A stretch of 64,000 nt of DNA from Arthrobacter sp. Soc17.1.1.1 (GCF_036867195.1 NZ_JBAJII010000001.1:2666001-2730000), one strand, 5' to 3'; counted from the stretch's first letter, positions 26,252 through 35,453 are shown. A program made the numbers and translations. Notes: generated from the sequence alone by a model not told the origin.

Positions 26252-26577
26252 GTACCCCTTCTCGCCGCGGATCCCGGACCGGCCCCTGCTCCTGCTGGGG
26301 CACGAGCCGTGGTACGGGGGATTCGGGACAGCACGTACACCGGATGTCCCGAAGGAAAAGTCTTTCCCACGAAGCTGGGAGCGAGCTGGCAGCACCCCGC
26401 GTGTTGTGCGGGGCCCCACCGGGCGGATGCGCTACCCTCGCGCGCTCCCGCCGGACCGCCGCATGGAAGGAGGGGCGCGCCGCACAGTAGTGTTGACGCG
26501 GGGCTCCCGCAGCACAGCCCGCACCACTTCCCGCACCACAGCCCGCACGATTCCCGCGAACGACAGGACGGACGCCC
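26252..26577. promoter_or_regulatory. Divergent sigE / O-methyltransferase control region
   Basis: A 326-base gap without a convincing gene. It holds a perfect 9-base inverted repeat TTCGGGACA-N14-TGTCCCGAA (26322-26353), immediately followed by GGAAA-AGTC-TTTCC (26354-26367). On the sigE strand the GGAAAG could be an ECF -35, but no good GTT -10 follows at 16-18 bases. These repeats look like operator sites for a regulator of sigE. Close to the methyltransferase lie two 23-24 base repeats. Confidence 0.5.
26506..26552. repeat. Two imperfect tandem repeats of 23-24 bases
   Basis: Units at 26506-26529 and 26530-26552, each built on CCCGCA(G/C)CACAGCCCGCAC, with a third partial copy starting CCCGCG. 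They lie just upstream of the O-methyltransferase ATG, in its leader or promoter. Confidence 0.7.
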
Positions 26578-27216
26578 ATGGCCGCCGACAAACACAGCAG
26601 CTGGTCCTACACGGAAGGACTCCCGGACGAGGACGACGTGCTGCTCCGCGCACGTGACCGGTCCCACGAGCTCGGTGTCGCGCCCGTGACGCCCGCGGTC
26701 GGCGCTGCCCTCACGGTGCTCGCGGCCGCTTCGAAGGCCACCACCGCCGTGGAGGTCGGCGCCGGCGCAGGGGTCTCGGGCGTATGCCTGCTGCGGGGGC
26801 TCGGCCGCAACGCCGTGCTGACGACCATCGACTCCGACGTCGATCACCTGCGCGCAGCGCGTGAGGCCTACGCGGAGGCGGGGATCCCCTCGAACCGTAC
26901 GCGGACCATCTCCGGGCGCGCCGCGGACGTACTGCCGCGGCTCACCGACCGGGCCTACGACCTGGTGTTCATCGACGCGGACAAGCCGGGCCTACCCGCG
27001 TACGTGGAACAGGCCACGCGCCTGCTGAAGGACGGCGGCATCCTGATCGTCAACGACGCGCTGGACCAGGACCGCGTGGCGGAGCCGGCCGTGCGCGAGC
27101 AGTCGACCAACACGCTGCGACAGATCGGGAGGACGATCCGGGAGAACGAGGCACTCGTGTCGGCGCTCCTGCCGACCGGGACCGGACTCCTCCTGGCGGT
27201 CAAGCAGCGCGCCTGA
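26578..27216 (+). CDS. AdoMet-dependent O-methyltransferase
   Basis: A 212-residue class I methyltransferase of the catechol/caffeoyl-CoA O-methyltransferase family. Motif I is AVEVGAGAGVSGVCLLRGL; the metal-site aspartate lies in DLVFIDADKPG and the next ligands in IVNDALDQD. Substrate is unknown. It is divergent from sigE, as in mycobacteria, so it may belong to the envelope-stress response. No clear Shine-Dalgarno sequence precedes the ATG. Confidence 0.9.
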   Translation: MAADKHSSWSYTEGLPDEDDVLLRARDRSHELGVAPVTPAVGAALTVLAAASKATTAVEVGAGAGVSGVCLLRGLGRNAVLTTIDSDVDHLRAAREAYAEAGIPSNRTRTISGRAADVLPRLTDRAYDLVFIDADKPGLPAYVEQATRLLKDGGILIVNDALDQDRVAEPAVREQSTNTLRQIGRTIRENEALVSALLPTGTGLLLAVKQRA

Positions 27217-27225
27217 GCGCGCTGC

Positions 27226-27393
27226 CTAGTTGGTGGCGGTGAGCAGGCAGTCCTTGAGCTTGCCCGCCTCTTCGGCGTTCAGCTCGACGACGAGGCGGCC
27301 GCCGCCGTCGATCGGCACCCGCATGATGAGGCTGCGCCCCTCCTTGGTGACTTCCATCGGTCCATCGCCGGTTCGCGGTTTCATGGCAGCCAT
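27226..27393 (-). CDS. DUF3117 family protein
   Basis: A 55-residue protein beginning MAAMKPRTGDGPMEVTKEGR and ending EEAGKLKDCLLTATN, an exact fit to the actinobacterial DUF3117 family. Function is unknown. ATG at 27393 with AAGGG 7 bases upstream on the minus strand. It is convergent with the O-methyltransferase, whose stop lies 9 bases away. A TACTGT hexamer at 27446-27441 on the minus strand is a candidate -10. Confidence 0.92.
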   Translation of the reverse strand: MAAMKPRTGDGPMEVTKEGRSLIMRVPIDGGGRLVVELNAEEAGKLKDCLLTATN

Positions 27394-27556
27394 GGGGGTG
27401 TCCCTTTCAACAGGGCGCGACCGCGACCAGCGGTAGCGCGACAGTAAACAGTGCCCCGATCCGGCATCCGATGAAGGGTCCGGCGGTGCACGTCATCACC
27501 ATCATTATTCAGCACAAGTGCTGCTCCTGCTAATTCGGGTGCGGCGTGGATCACAC

Positions 27557-28795
27557 TCAGGGTGGATAATCCCCGTCCGGCCCGGTGGGCGTCCAGCCCC
27601 ACAGCCGGTCCACCCAGAGGAACTGGAGCACCAGGGAGACCGGCAGCACCACCCAGAGGATGCGGCCCCGGCCGACGGTCGCGACCGCGAGGGCGAGCGG
27701 GAACAGCGGCGTCAGGATGCGCCACGTACTGGACTGCGGGTCCCAGAAGGCGGCGAGGTACAGCAGGTACCCGGCGCACCAGGCGCCGGCCACCAGCCCG
27801 AGGGAGCGCACCGCCGGCGTCAGGAAGAGCGCGGCGACCCCGATCACGAGGGCCGTGACGACGAGGACCGCGGCCGCCGGGCCGAGCACGGCGGCGGGCG
27901 CGTCGAACCACGGGACGAACGGGGCGAGCGGCTCGCCGCGCCAGGCCGTCTCGGTGGCCACGTAGGCGTCGCGCTGCCCCGTGACCGCCCAGGCGATCCC
28001 GGGCCAGGCGACGGCGGCGAGGGACGAGACGACGCCGAGCAGGAAGAGCGGGAGCACCGCCCGCCGGAGCGCCGGGTCCGCCCCCGGGCGGCGGGCGGAC
28101 CAGAGGGCCGCGACGAACAGGATGCCCACCGCGATCGCGAACGGCACCCCCGCCGGCCGTGCCAGGCACATCAGCACGACGACGGGCATCGCCGCGTAGT
28201 AGCGCCGTGTCGCCACGAGGTAGAGCGAGGAGGAGAGCAGCAGCAGGTGCAGCGACTCCGCGTACGGCACCTGGAGGATCACGGCCACGGGGGCGAAGGA
28301 CACGACGGCGACCCCCGCGAGCGCGCTCCGGTGGGCGGCGCGGAGACGGAAGAGCCGGTAGAGCACGAGGGAGGCCCCCGCCGCGGCCGCGACCGCGACC
28401 ACGGGCGCGAGGATCCCCCAGCCGAGGTCGGTGCCGGCGTCGAGGAGCCGGACCAGTGTCGGGAAGAGGGGGTAGAACGCCCACTGGTTGTGGCTGACGA
28501 CGCCCGCGTCGTCCCGGGGCAGCTCGGACGGGTAGCCCTCCGTGAAGATGCGCTCGTACCAGCCGCTGTCCCAGTAGTTGATGAACGTGCCGTAGCCGGG
28601 GGCCGCGCCGGACCACGGGCTCGGGCCCTGGCGTGCGGCGGCGACCAGGAGGATCGCGGTGGAGACGAGGCGGCCGGCGAGGAAGACTGCCAGCACCTGC
28701 AGGGACCAGTGCACGGCGGAGAGCCTGGCCGCCAGGGCGGAGGAGGACGCAGGGGACGGCGTCCGGCGGGTCCTGGCCGCGCCGATGCGGCTCAC
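27557..28795 (-). CDS. Polytopic GT-C type glycosyltransferase (PIG-V-like)
   Basis: A 412-residue membrane protein with about ten hydrophobic segments. The first periplasmic loop has NYWDSGWYERIFTEGYP and later NQWAFYPLFPTLVRL, the acidic WDSGWY pattern of PIG-V/GT-C mannosyltransferases that use a polyprenyl-phosphate sugar donor. Donor and acceptor are not provable. GTG start overlaps the tag stop (GTGA), so it is the last gene of a leftward operon LOG-divIVA-like-tag-GT. Confidence 0.8.
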   Translation of the reverse strand: MSRIGAARTRRTPSPASSSALAARLSAVHWSLQVLAVFLAGRLVSTAILLVAAARQGPSPWSGAAPGYGTFINYWDSGWYERIFTEGYPSELPRDDAGVVSHNQWAFYPLFPTLVRLLDAGTDLGWGILAPVVAVAAAAGASLVLYRLFRLRAAHRSALAGVAVVSFAPVAVILQVPYAESLHLLLLSSSLYLVATRRYYAAMPVVVLMCLARPAGVPFAIAVGILFVAALWSARRPGADPALRRAVLPLFLLGVVSSLAAVAWPGIAWAVTGQRDAYVATETAWRGEPLAPFVPWFDAPAAVLGPAAAVLVVTALVIGVAALFLTPAVRSLGLVAGAWCAGYLLYLAAFWDPQSSTWRILTPLFPLALAVATVGRGRILWVVLPVSLVLQFLWVDRLWGWTPTGPDGDYPP

Positions 28796-29415
28796 GACGG
28801 TGGACCGCCGCCGGCGATCGCCGGCGCCCCGGCGTCGCGGCCGGAGCGGACCCAGCAGCCGCGGAGGTGGTCGTCGGCGTAGCCCGTGGCCTGCAGCATC
28901 GCGTATGCCGTCGTGGGGCCGACGAAGCGGAGGCCGAGCCGCTTCAGCTCGCGGGCCAGGGCCGTGCTCTCGGCGGTGATGGCGGGGACCTCCGAGAGGT
29001 CGGCGGGCGCCGGGCGCGGCGGCGGCCGGTGGTCCTCGAGGACGGACGCGAGCGTGGTGCCCTCCGGAAGGGTGAGCAGTGCCCGCGCATTGGCGATCGT
29101 GGCCTCGATCTTCTGACGGTTCCGGACGATGCCCGGATCCGCCAGGAGCCGCTCGACGTCGTCGGGCCCGAACGCCGCGACGGCCACCGGGTCGAAGCCG
29201 GCGAAGGCACGGCGGAAGGCGTCCCGCTTGCGCAGGATCGTGATCCAGCTCAGCCCGGACTGGAAGGCCTCGAGGCTCAGCCGCTCGAAGAGCGCCGCCT
29301 CACCCTCGACCGGCCGGCCCCATTCCTCGTCGTGATACCGCTCGTAGTCCGCACTGGCGACCGCCCAGCCGCAACGCAGGCGGCCGTCCGAGCCCGGGAC
29401 CGCGCCGCTCACCAT
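28792..29415 (-). CDS. tag: DNA-3-methyladenine glycosylase I
   Basis: A 207-residue base-excision repair enzyme that removes 3-methyladenine. It shows the N-terminal RCGWA, YHDEEWG, the FERLSLEAFQSGLSWITILRKRDAFR block and the C-terminal zinc ligands in DDHLRGCW. ATG 29415 overlaps the DivIVA-like gene; the next codon, GTG 29412, would make a 4-base GTGA overlap and is an equally good start. Position beside the DivIVA-like and DUF3117 genes matches the mycobacterial order as I recall it. Confidence 0.94.
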   Translation of the reverse strand: MVSGAVPGSDGRLRCGWAVASADYERYHDEEWGRPVEGEAALFERLSLEAFQSGLSWITILRKRDAFRRAFAGFDPVAVAAFGPDDVERLLADPGIVRNRQKIEATIANARALLTLPEGTTLASVLEDHRPPPRPAPADLSEVPAITAESTALARELKRLGLRFVGPTTAYAMLQATGYADDHLRGCWVRSGRDAGAPAIAGGGPPS

Positions 29416-29921
29416 CCCGTGTCCTGCCCGGCGCGCTGCCCGGCGCGCTGTCCGGTCTCCTGTTCTGCATCCCTCCGTGCATCGCGCCCTGCATCCCGCC
29501 GTGCATCGCGCCCTGTATCCCGCCCTGCATCCCGCCCGGCGAGCTGCGAGCGAAGCCCTGCGATCACGGCGTCCCGCTCGTCGAGCGCCCCGGCCAGCCG
29601 GTCGAGGACCTCGTCCACCTGGTCCATGCGGTATCCGCGGAGCCCGAGGCCGAAGCGGACGGCGTCGACGTCCTGCGCCGAGGGGCTCTCCGGCAGCAGG
29701 ACGGGCGGGAGGGAGGCCACGGGCTCCACGAGGCCGAGCCCGTCCCGGCGTGCCGCGAGTTCCTCCGGCCCGGCGGACACGACCGGCCCGGACCCGCCGG
29801 CGGACCCCGCCCGCATGCCCACCGCGAGGCGCCGGAAGGAGGCGGGCAGCGGTCGACCCGAGGCGAGGACGGCGGTCCCGCCGACCAGCAGGATGGCGAG
29901 GATCACCAGGAAGATAGTCAC
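29409..29921 (-). CDS. DivIVA-domain membrane protein with RD-rich repeats
   Basis: A 170-residue protein: N-terminal membrane helix (IFLVILAILLVGGTAVLA), a short DivIVA-like segment (VDAVRFGLGLRGYRMDQVDEVLDRLAGAL, residues 86-114) and a C-terminal repeat of AGRD/ARRD units (about 128-155). DivIVA segments usually bind curved membrane at septa or poles. The repeats are coded by related 12- and 24-base DNA units between about 29460 and 29545. The GTG start has no clear ribosome binding site and lies 64 bases after the LOG gene. Confidence 0.8.
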   Translation of the reverse strand: MTIFLVILAILLVGGTAVLASGRPLPASFRRLAVGMRAGSAGGSGPVVSAGPEELAARRDGLGLVEPVASLPPVLLPESPSAQDVDAVRFGLGLRGYRMDQVDEVLDRLAGALDERDAVIAGLRSQLAGRDAGRDTGRDARRDAGRDARRDAEQETGQRAGQRAGQDTGW

Positions 29922-29985
29922 ACCGCAATGGTGCCAGAGTCGACCCGGCGGCCGGCTCCGGCTCCGGGATCCGGGACGCTGCGGC

Positions 29986-30864
29986 TCAGGCGGGGTGGTC
30001 GTGCCCGGCCGAGGCGGCGACGATCCGAACGGCCTCCTCGGCCGTCTCGACGAGCTGCAGCAGCGAGAGGTCCTTCTCGGAGATGGTCCCCTCGGCCAGC
30101 AGCGTGCCGTGGATCCAGTCGAGCAGAGGCTGCCAGTACGCGACGCCGACGAGCACGATCGGGAAGGACGTGACCTTGCCCGTCTGCACGAGGGTCATCG
30201 CCTCGAACAGTTCGTCCAGGGTGCCGAAACCGCCCGGCAGCACGACGAAGCCGCTCGCGTACTTCACGAACATCGTCTTGCGGGCGAAGAAGTACCGGAA
30301 GTTGATGCCGAGGTCCACCCACTCGTTCATGCCCTGCTCGAAGGGCAGCTCGATCCCCAGGCCCACGGAGGTACCGCCCGCCTCGCAGGCCCCCTTGTTG
30401 GCCGCCTCCATGGCGCCCGGACCTCCGCCGGTGATGACGGCGAAGCCGGACCCGACGAGCCTCCGGCCCACCTCCTCGCCGATGGCGTAGAAGGACGAGT
30501 CGCGTGCCGTGCGTGCGGATCCGAAGACGCTGATGGCGGGCCCGAGATCGGCGAGCGTGCCGAATCCCTCGACGAACTCGCTCTGGATGCGCAGGACACG
30601 CCACGGGTCGGTGCGGGTGAATCCTCCGGAGTCGTCCGCATCCAGGAGCATCTTGTCCGCCTGCGGCACCGTCGCCTGGCCGCGCCTCAACTCCACGGAC
30701 CCTTTGCGCCGCGTCGCAGGCCTCTCGGCCGATCCCTCCCGACGAGGGCGGGACGAGCCGTTGGACCCTGCCGCCGCAGGCGCAGCGGATGCTGCCCGAC
30801 CGTCGTCGGGCTGCGCGGGGAGCCGTGCGTCGTCGCCGGCGGAGGGGTGCTGGGAAGGAGACAT
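29986..30864 (-). CDS. LOG family protein (cytokinin riboside 5'-monophosphate phosphoribohydrolase type)
   Basis: A 292-residue TIGR00730/LOG protein with the hallmark VITGGGPGAMEAANKG and VLPGGFGTLDELFEA motifs, in a Rossmann-like fold covering about residues 75-290. LOG enzymes cleave nucleoside 5'-monophosphates to free base and ribose 5-phosphate. The first 70 residues are a basic, disordered extension. ATG at 30864 with TAGCCT 6 bases before it, so it is probably leaderless. Divergent from the glutamate transporter operon. Confidence 0.9.
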   Translation of the reverse strand: MSPSQHPSAGDDARLPAQPDDGRAASAAPAAAGSNGSSRPRREGSAERPATRRKGSVELRRGQATVPQADKMLLDADDSGGFTRTDPWRVLRIQSEFVEGFGTLADLGPAISVFGSARTARDSSFYAIGEEVGRRLVGSGFAVITGGGPGAMEAANKGACEAGGTSVGLGIELPFEQGMNEWVDLGINFRYFFARKTMFVKYASGFVVLPGGFGTLDELFEAMTLVQTGKVTSFPIVLVGVAYWQPLLDWIHGTLLAEGTISEKDLSLLQLVETAEEAVRIVAASAGHDHPA

Positions 30865-30870
30865 TTTCCT

Positions 30871-30876
30871 AGGCTA
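30871..30876 (-). promoter_or_regulatory. Leaderless -10 element of the LOG gene
   Basis: TAGCCT on the minus strand ends 6 bases before the ATG at 30864. Confidence 0.5.
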
Positions 30877-30945
30877 ACCAACGCGGGAGGCGTGCGGGCT
30901 TTGATTGCTCTTGAATCACGATCGCCGCCTTTGCGCCGGGGTGTA

Positions 30946-30973
30946 TTGCCGCGAAGGAATAGTTCGCTAGATT
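30946..30973 (+). promoter_or_regulatory. Promoter of the gluABCD operon
   Basis: -35 TTGCCG (30946-30951), 16-base spacer, -10 TAGATT (30968-30973), then six bases to the gluA ATG. Transcription should start at or beside the A of the ATG, a leaderless message. Confidence 0.6.
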
Positions 30974-30979
30974 TCTCCC

Positions 30980-31756
30980 ATGACAAGTGAACCGCGACCG
31001 GCTCCGTCCGCGTCCACCGGAGGCCCTCTCGTCTCCCTCAAGCGCGTCAACAAGCACTTCGGGGACCTGCACGTCCTGCGCGACATCGACCTGGAGGTCG
31101 CGCGCGGCGAGGTCGTCGTCGTGATCGGCCCGTCCGGGTCCGGGAAGTCGACCCTCTGCCGCGCGATCAACCGCCTCGAGACCATCGACGACGGGGAGAT
31201 CACGATCGACGGCAAGGTGCTGCCCGCGGAAGGCAAGGCCCTCGCGAAGCTGCGCGCCGACGTAGGGATGGTCTTCCAGTCCTTCAACCTCTTCGCGCAC
31301 AAGTCCATCCTCGAGAACGTCACCCTCGGCCCGGTCAAGGTCAAGGGCATGAAGGGCAGCGAGGCGAAGGACCTGGCGATGTCCCTGCTGAAGCGGGTCG
31401 GTGTCGACAACCAGGCGCAGAAGCTCCCGGCCCAGCTGTCCGGCGGCCAGCAGCAGCGCGTGGCGATCGCCCGGGCCCTCGCGATGCAGCCGAAGGTCAT
31501 GCTGTTCGACGAGCCCACCTCCGCGCTGGATCCGGAGATGATCAACGAGGTCCTCGACGCGATGGTGTCGCTCGCCAAGGAGGGCATGACCATGATCGTG
31601 GTGACCCATGAGATGGGCTTCGCCCGCCGGGCCGCCGATCGCGTCATCTTCATGGCCGACGGCCAGATCGTGGAGCAGGCCACACCCGAGGAGTTCTTCA
31701 CGAACCCGCAGAGCGAGCGCGCCCGGGACTTCCTCGGCAAGATCCTCTCGCACTGA
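30980..31756 (+). CDS. gluA: Glutamate ABC transporter ATP-binding protein
   Basis: A 258-residue ABC ATPase of the polar amino acid type. Walker [11 protein letters not shown]-loop VFQSFNLF, signature LSGGQQQR, Walker [13 protein letters not shown] and the H-loop VVTHEMGFA are all intact. It powers glutamate uptake with GluBCD. First gene of the operon; gluB follows after 58 bases. Confidence 0.93.
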   Translation: MTSEPRPAPSASTGGPLVSLKRVNKHFGDLHVLRDIDLEVARGEVVVVIGPSGSGKSTLCRAINRLETIDDGEITIDGKVLPAEGKALAKLRADVGMVFQSFNLFAHKSILENVTLGPVKVKGMKGSEAKDLAMSLLKRVGVDNQAQKLPAQLSGGQQQRVAIARALAMQPKVMLFDEPTSALDPEMINEVLDAMVSLAKEGMTMIVVTHEMGFARRAADRVIFMADGQIVEQATPEEFFTNPQSERARDFLGKILSH

Positions 31757-31814
31757 CCACCCCCACCCACCCGATCCACGAGGGCCTCGCGAGGCCGCAC
31801 ACCAAGGAGAACCC

Positions 31815-32660
31815 ATGCAGAAGACCCGATACGCAGCAGCCGCCGTGGCTGCTGTGGCCGCACTGACCCTGTCCGCCTGTGGCGGCGGCGACAGCGCCGA
31901 GAGCGGTAGCGGCAGCAGCGCGGAGGGCGGCGGCGAGAGCCTCCGCATCGGCATCAAGTTCGACCAGCCCGGCCTCGGCTACGACGAGGGCGGCTCGTAC
32001 TCCGGCTTCGACGTCGACGTCGCGAAGTACGTGGCGGGCGAGCTCGGCGTCAGCGAGGAGAACATCGAGTGGGTCGAGGCACCCTCGGCCAACCGTGAGA
32101 ACCTCCTGTCCAACGAGCAGGTGGACATGATCTTCGCGACCTACTCCATCACCGACACGCGCAAGGAGACCGTCGACTTCGCCGGACCGTACTTCGTGGC
32201 CGGCCAGGACCTCCTCGTCCCCACGGACAGCGACATCGCGGGCCCCGAGGACCTGGAGGGCAAGAACCTCTGCTCGGTCACCGGCTCCACGTCCGCGCAG
32301 AAGATCAAGGACCAGTACCCCGGTGTCCAGCTCGTCGAGCAGCCGGGCTACGCCGAGTGCGTCACGGCGATGGGCGGCGGCCAGATCGACGCGGTCACCA
32401 CCGACGACATCATCCTCGCCGGCCTGGCGGCGCAGGAAGCCAACGCCGGCAAGTTCAAGGTCGTCGGCAACACGTTCTCCGAGGAGAACTACGGCGTCGG
32501 CCTGCCCAAGGGCAGCGAGCGCTGCGAGGACATCAACGCCGCCATCACCAAGATGATCGACGACGGTGACTGGGAAGAGGCCATCACCCGCAACACCGAG
32601 GGTGCCGACTACACCTTCAACGCAGAGCTGAACCCGCCCACCCCGGCGCCCTGCGCCTAG
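31815..32660 (+). CDS. gluB: Glutamate-binding lipoprotein
   Basis: A 281-residue solute-binding protein of family 3. A lipoprotein signal peptide ends in LTLSAC (lipid-anchored Cys22), followed by a Gly/Ser linker. Binding-domain features include FDVDVAKYVAGELG and the FAGPYFVAGQDLLV segment. Two internal cysteines (near 154 and 178) could pair. AAGGAGA lies 5 bases ahead of the ATG. A 16-bp hairpin follows the stop and probably raises the amount of binding protein relative to the permeases. Confidence 0.93.
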   Translation: MQKTRYAAAAVAAVAALTLSACGGGDSAESGSGSSAEGGGESLRIGIKFDQPGLGYDEGGSYSGFDVDVAKYVAGELGVSEENIEWVEAPSANRENLLSNEQVDMIFATYSITDTRKETVDFAGPYFVAGQDLLVPTDSDIAGPEDLEGKNLCSVTGSTSAQKIKDQYPGVQLVEQPGYAECVTAMGGGQIDAVTTDDIILAGLAAQEANAGKFKVVGNTFSEENYGVGLPKGSERCEDINAAITKMIDDGDWEEAITRNTEGADYTFNAELNPPTPAPCA

Positions 32661-32671
32661 CATCGCTCCCG

Positions 32672-32705
32672 TTGGTGGGGTGGTCCGTGCGGACCACCCC
32701 ACCAA
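32672..32705 (+). terminator. Intercistronic hairpin gluB-gluC
   Basis: Perfect 16-bp stem starting TTGGTGGGGTGGTCCG with a 2-base loop TG. With no U-tract it may act as an mRNA 3' stabiliser or partial terminator between binding protein and permease. Confidence 0.8.
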
Positions 32706-32736
32706 TGCCATGTTCCCACCAGGAAAGAGGTGAACC

Positions 32737-33414
32737 GTGGAGAACTACCTGTCGCTGTTCGAGACCTACGACGTGCCCGCAGCCTTCTGGATCAACATCC
32801 AGCTGTCCTTCTGGGCCGCCCTCTGGGCCCTCGCGATCGGCACGGTGCTGGCCCTGTTCCGCATCTCCCCCATCCCGAGCCTCCAGTGGTTCGGAGCGGC
32901 CTACGTCAACATCTTCCGGAACACGCCGCTGACGATCATCCTCGCCTTCGGGTTCCTCGGACTGTTCTCCGTCATGCAGATCAACCTCGCCGGTGAGCTC
33001 GACGTCAGCCTGTTCAGGATCGCGATCGTGGGCCTCGCGGTCTACCACGCGGCCTTCGTGTGCGAGGCGATCCGCAGCGGCGTCAACACGGTCCCCCTCG
33101 GACAGGCGGAGGCCGCGCGGGCCATCGGCCTCAGCTTCCTGCCGGCGGCGCGGCTCATCATCCTGCCGCAGGCCTTCCGGGGTGCCATCGCCCCGCTCGG
33201 CAACGTGCTGATCGCGCTCATCAAGAACTCGACCGTCGCGGCCGCCGGTTCCGTGGCCGCCGAGGCCTCGGGCCTCATGAAGACCATGATCGAGTTCCGC
33301 TCGGACCTCGTGATCCCGATCTTCCTCACCTTCGCCCTGGGGTTCGTGATCCTCGTGATCCCGATCGGACTGCTGACCACCTGGGCCTCACGGAAACTGG
33401 CGGTGGCACGATGA
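32737..33414 (+). CDS. gluC: Glutamate ABC transporter permease
   Basis: A 225-residue inner membrane permease with about five helices and the permease-ATPase coupling loop AEAARAIGLSFLPAARLIILPQAFR. Start GTG with AGGAAAGAGG upstream. Its TGA overlaps the gluD ATG as ATGA. Confidence 0.92.
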   Translation: MENYLSLFETYDVPAAFWINIQLSFWAALWALAIGTVLALFRISPIPSLQWFGAAYVNIFRNTPLTIILAFGFLGLFSVMQINLAGELDVSLFRIAIVGLAVYHAAFVCEAIRSGVNTVPLGQAEAARAIGLSFLPAARLIILPQAFRGAIAPLGNVLIALIKNSTVAAAGSVAAEASGLMKTMIEFRSDLVIPIFLTFALGFVILVIPIGLLTTWASRKLAVAR

Positions 33415-34280
33415 GCGCGCAGCAGGTCCTGTTCGACGCGCCGGGACCCCGCGCGCGCAGGAACATCATGATCGGCAACATCATCGGCGGGCTGATCGTC
33501 CTCGGCATCCTCGCGTGGGTCGTCTCCGCGCTGGCCGGCAAGGGGCAGCTCGCCGCGAGCATGTGGACGCCGTTCCTCGAGTCGCGGACCTGGGAGTTCT
33601 TCATCCTGCCCGGCCTCGTCAACACCCTGAAGGCGGCCGGGATCGCGATCGTCACCTCGGTGGTCTTCGGGCTGGTCTTCGGTGTCGGCAGGCTCTCCCA
33701 CGTGGCACCGATCCGCTGGGTCGCGGGCGTCGTCGTCGAGTTCCTGCGCGCGGTGCCGGTGCTCCTCATGATGATCTTCTTCTGGCTGGCACTCGGCAGC
33801 TCCGGCGCCGTGAAACCCCAGGACGCCCCGCTCATCGCCGTCGTCGTCGCCCTCACGCTCTACAACGGGTCCGTGATCGCGGAACTCGTGCGCTCGGGCG
33901 TGTACGGGCTGCCGAAGGGGCAGCGCGAGGCGGGCATGGCGATCGGGCTCACCCGGAACCAGTCGCTCCGGAACATCGAGGTGCCCCAGGCGCTCATCGC
34001 CATGCTGCCGGCCCTGATCAGCCAGTTCGTGGTGATCCTCAAGGACTCGGCGCTGGGCTTCATCATCACCTATCCCGAACTGCTGCAGTACACGCGGCGG
34101 CTCGGCGTGGGCGAGGGCAACGTGATCCCGTCGCTGTTCGTCGCCGCGGCGATCTTCATCGTCATCAACTTCGCCCTCTCGACGCTGGCCACCCGGCTGT
34201 CCGTGCTCCTGAGCTTCCGGACGAAGGGCCGCAGGCCCGCGGCGAAGGAAGCCATCGCGATGGACGCCGCCTCCACCTGA
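33411..34280 (+). CDS. gluD: Glutamate ABC transporter permease
   Basis: A 289-residue permease partner of GluC, with an N-terminal extension and about five membrane helices. The coupling loop is REAGMAIGLTRNQSLRNIEVPQA. The true start is the ATG at 33411, which overlaps gluC; a longer upstream frame is a shadow. The gene ends in a cytoplasmic tail rich in Lys/Arg. Last gene of the operon, followed by a 38-base palindrome. Confidence 0.92.
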   Translation: MSAQQVLFDAPGPRARRNIMIGNIIGGLIVLGILAWVVSALAGKGQLAASMWTPFLESRTWEFFILPGLVNTLKAAGIAIVTSVVFGLVFGVGRLSHVAPIRWVAGVVVEFLRAVPVLLMMIFFWLALGSSGAVKPQDAPLIAVVVALTLYNGSVIAELVRSGVYGLPKGQREAGMAIGLTRNQSLRNIEVPQALIAMLPALISQFVVILKDSALGFIITYPELLQYTRRLGVGEGNVIPSLFVAAAIFIVINFALSTLATRLSVLLSFRTKGRRPAAKEAIAMDAAST

Positions 34281-34298
34281 GGTCGGCCGGAGGCAGGA

Positions 34299-34336
34299 AC
34301 GACGCAGGGCCCGGCAGCTGCCGGGCCCTGCGTCGT
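34299..34336. terminator. Perfect 38-base palindrome between gluD and dapE
   Basis: Arm ACGACGCAGGGCCCGGCAG followed directly by its exact reverse complement. As RNA it folds with a 4-base loop. It lies between convergent genes and can terminate both. Confidence 0.85.
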
Positions 34337-34355
34337 CATGAGCCCGGTCGGCCGG

Positions 34356-35447
34356 TCAGGACAGCCAGGCCACCATCGCCGCGAGGCAGGCACGGACGGC
34401 GTCCGCGTGCACGTGCTCGTCGTCGGTGTGTGCCAGGAGTGCGTCGCCCGGGCCGAAGTTGACGGCGGGCACGCCCAGCGCGCTGAACCGCGCGACGTCG
34501 GTCCAGCCGTACTTGGGCTTGGGGTCGGCGCCCACCGCGGCGACGAACGCGGCGGCCGCGGGATGCTGCAGCCCGGGCCGCGCCCCGGCCGCGGCGTCGG
34601 TACGCTCCACCGTGAACCCCTCGAGCAGCGCCCGCACGTAGGCCTCGGCCTGCTCGGGGGTCTTGTCCGGTGCGAAGCGGTAGTTCACCTCGATGACGGT
34701 GCTGTCCGGGATGACGTTGCCCGCCGTGCCGCCGGAGATCTTCACCGCGTTCAGGCTCTCCCGGTAGTCCAGCCCGTCCACGTGGACGGTGGCGGGTTCA
34801 TGGTCGCGCAGCCGGACGAGGATCTCGGCCGCCCCGTGGATGGCGTTGACCCCCCGCCAGGCCCGGGCCGAGTGGGCGGCCCTGCCCGCCACGCTCACGT
34901 CGAAGCGCGCGGTGCCGTTGCACCCGCCCTCCACGGTGCCGTCCGTGGGTTCGAGCAGCACGGCGAAGTCCGCGACGAGCCACTCGGGGTAGGAGGCGGC
35001 GACCCGTCCGAGGCCGCTCAGCGACGCCTCGACCTCCTCGTGGTCGTAGAAGACGAACGTGATGTCCCGGGTGGGCTCGGTGAGCGCTGCCGCGAGCGCC
35101 AATTGCACCGCCACACCGCCCTTCATGTCCGTGGCTCCCCTGCCGTACAGGACGTCGCCGTCCCAGGAGGACGGCACCGTCCCCCGGGAACCGGGGACCG
35201 TCGGCAGCGGCACGGTGTCGAGGTGACCGGCGAGGATGACGCGCTCCGCCCGGCCGAGCCGCGTGCGCGCCATGACGCAGTCGCCGTCGCGCACCACCTC
35301 GAGATGGTGCAGGCGCCGCAGCGCCTGCTCGACGGCGTCGGCGATGGCCCCCTCGTTGCCGGAGACGCTCTCGAGATCGATGAGCCGGGCGGTCAGGAGC
35401 GCCACGTCGGAGCCGGGATCGAGCTCGGCGGCGGGTGTCTGGATCAT
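34356..35447 (-). CDS. dapE: Succinyl-diaminopimelate desuccinylase
   Basis: A 363-residue M20-family dizinc amidohydrolase that removes succinate from N-succinyl-LL-diaminopimelate in lysine and peptidoglycan synthesis. Metal-site motifs: [30 protein letters not shown] and the C-terminal [11 protein letters not shown] dimerisation domain lies in between. The ATG has no ribosome binding site; TAGTGT ends 6 bases ahead, so it is likely leaderless. Divergent from dapD with a 33-base gap. Confidence 0.95.
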   Translation of the reverse strand: MIQTPAAELDPGSDVALLTARLIDLESVSGNEGAIADAVEQALRRLHHLEVVRDGDCVMARTRLGRAERVILAGHLDTVPLPTVPGSRGTVPSSWDGDVLYGRGATDMKGGVAVQLALAAALTEPTRDITFVFYDHEEVEASLSGLGRVAASYPEWLVADFAVLLEPTDGTVEGGCNGTARFDVSVAGRAAHSARAWRGVNAIHGAAEILVRLRDHEPATVHVDGLDYRESLNAVKISGGTAGNVIPDSTVIEVNYRFAPDKTPEQAEAYVRALLEGFTVERTDAAAGARPGLQHPAAAAFVAAVGADPKPKYGWTDVARFSALGVPAVNFGPGDALLAHTDDEHVHADAVRACLAAMVAWLS

Positions 35448-35453
35448 CCTGCA

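Noticed and set aside
29460..29545. Repeats looked at as a possible CRISPR array
   Set aside because: They are short, contiguous, without unique spacers, and read in frame as AGRD/ARRD protein repeats.
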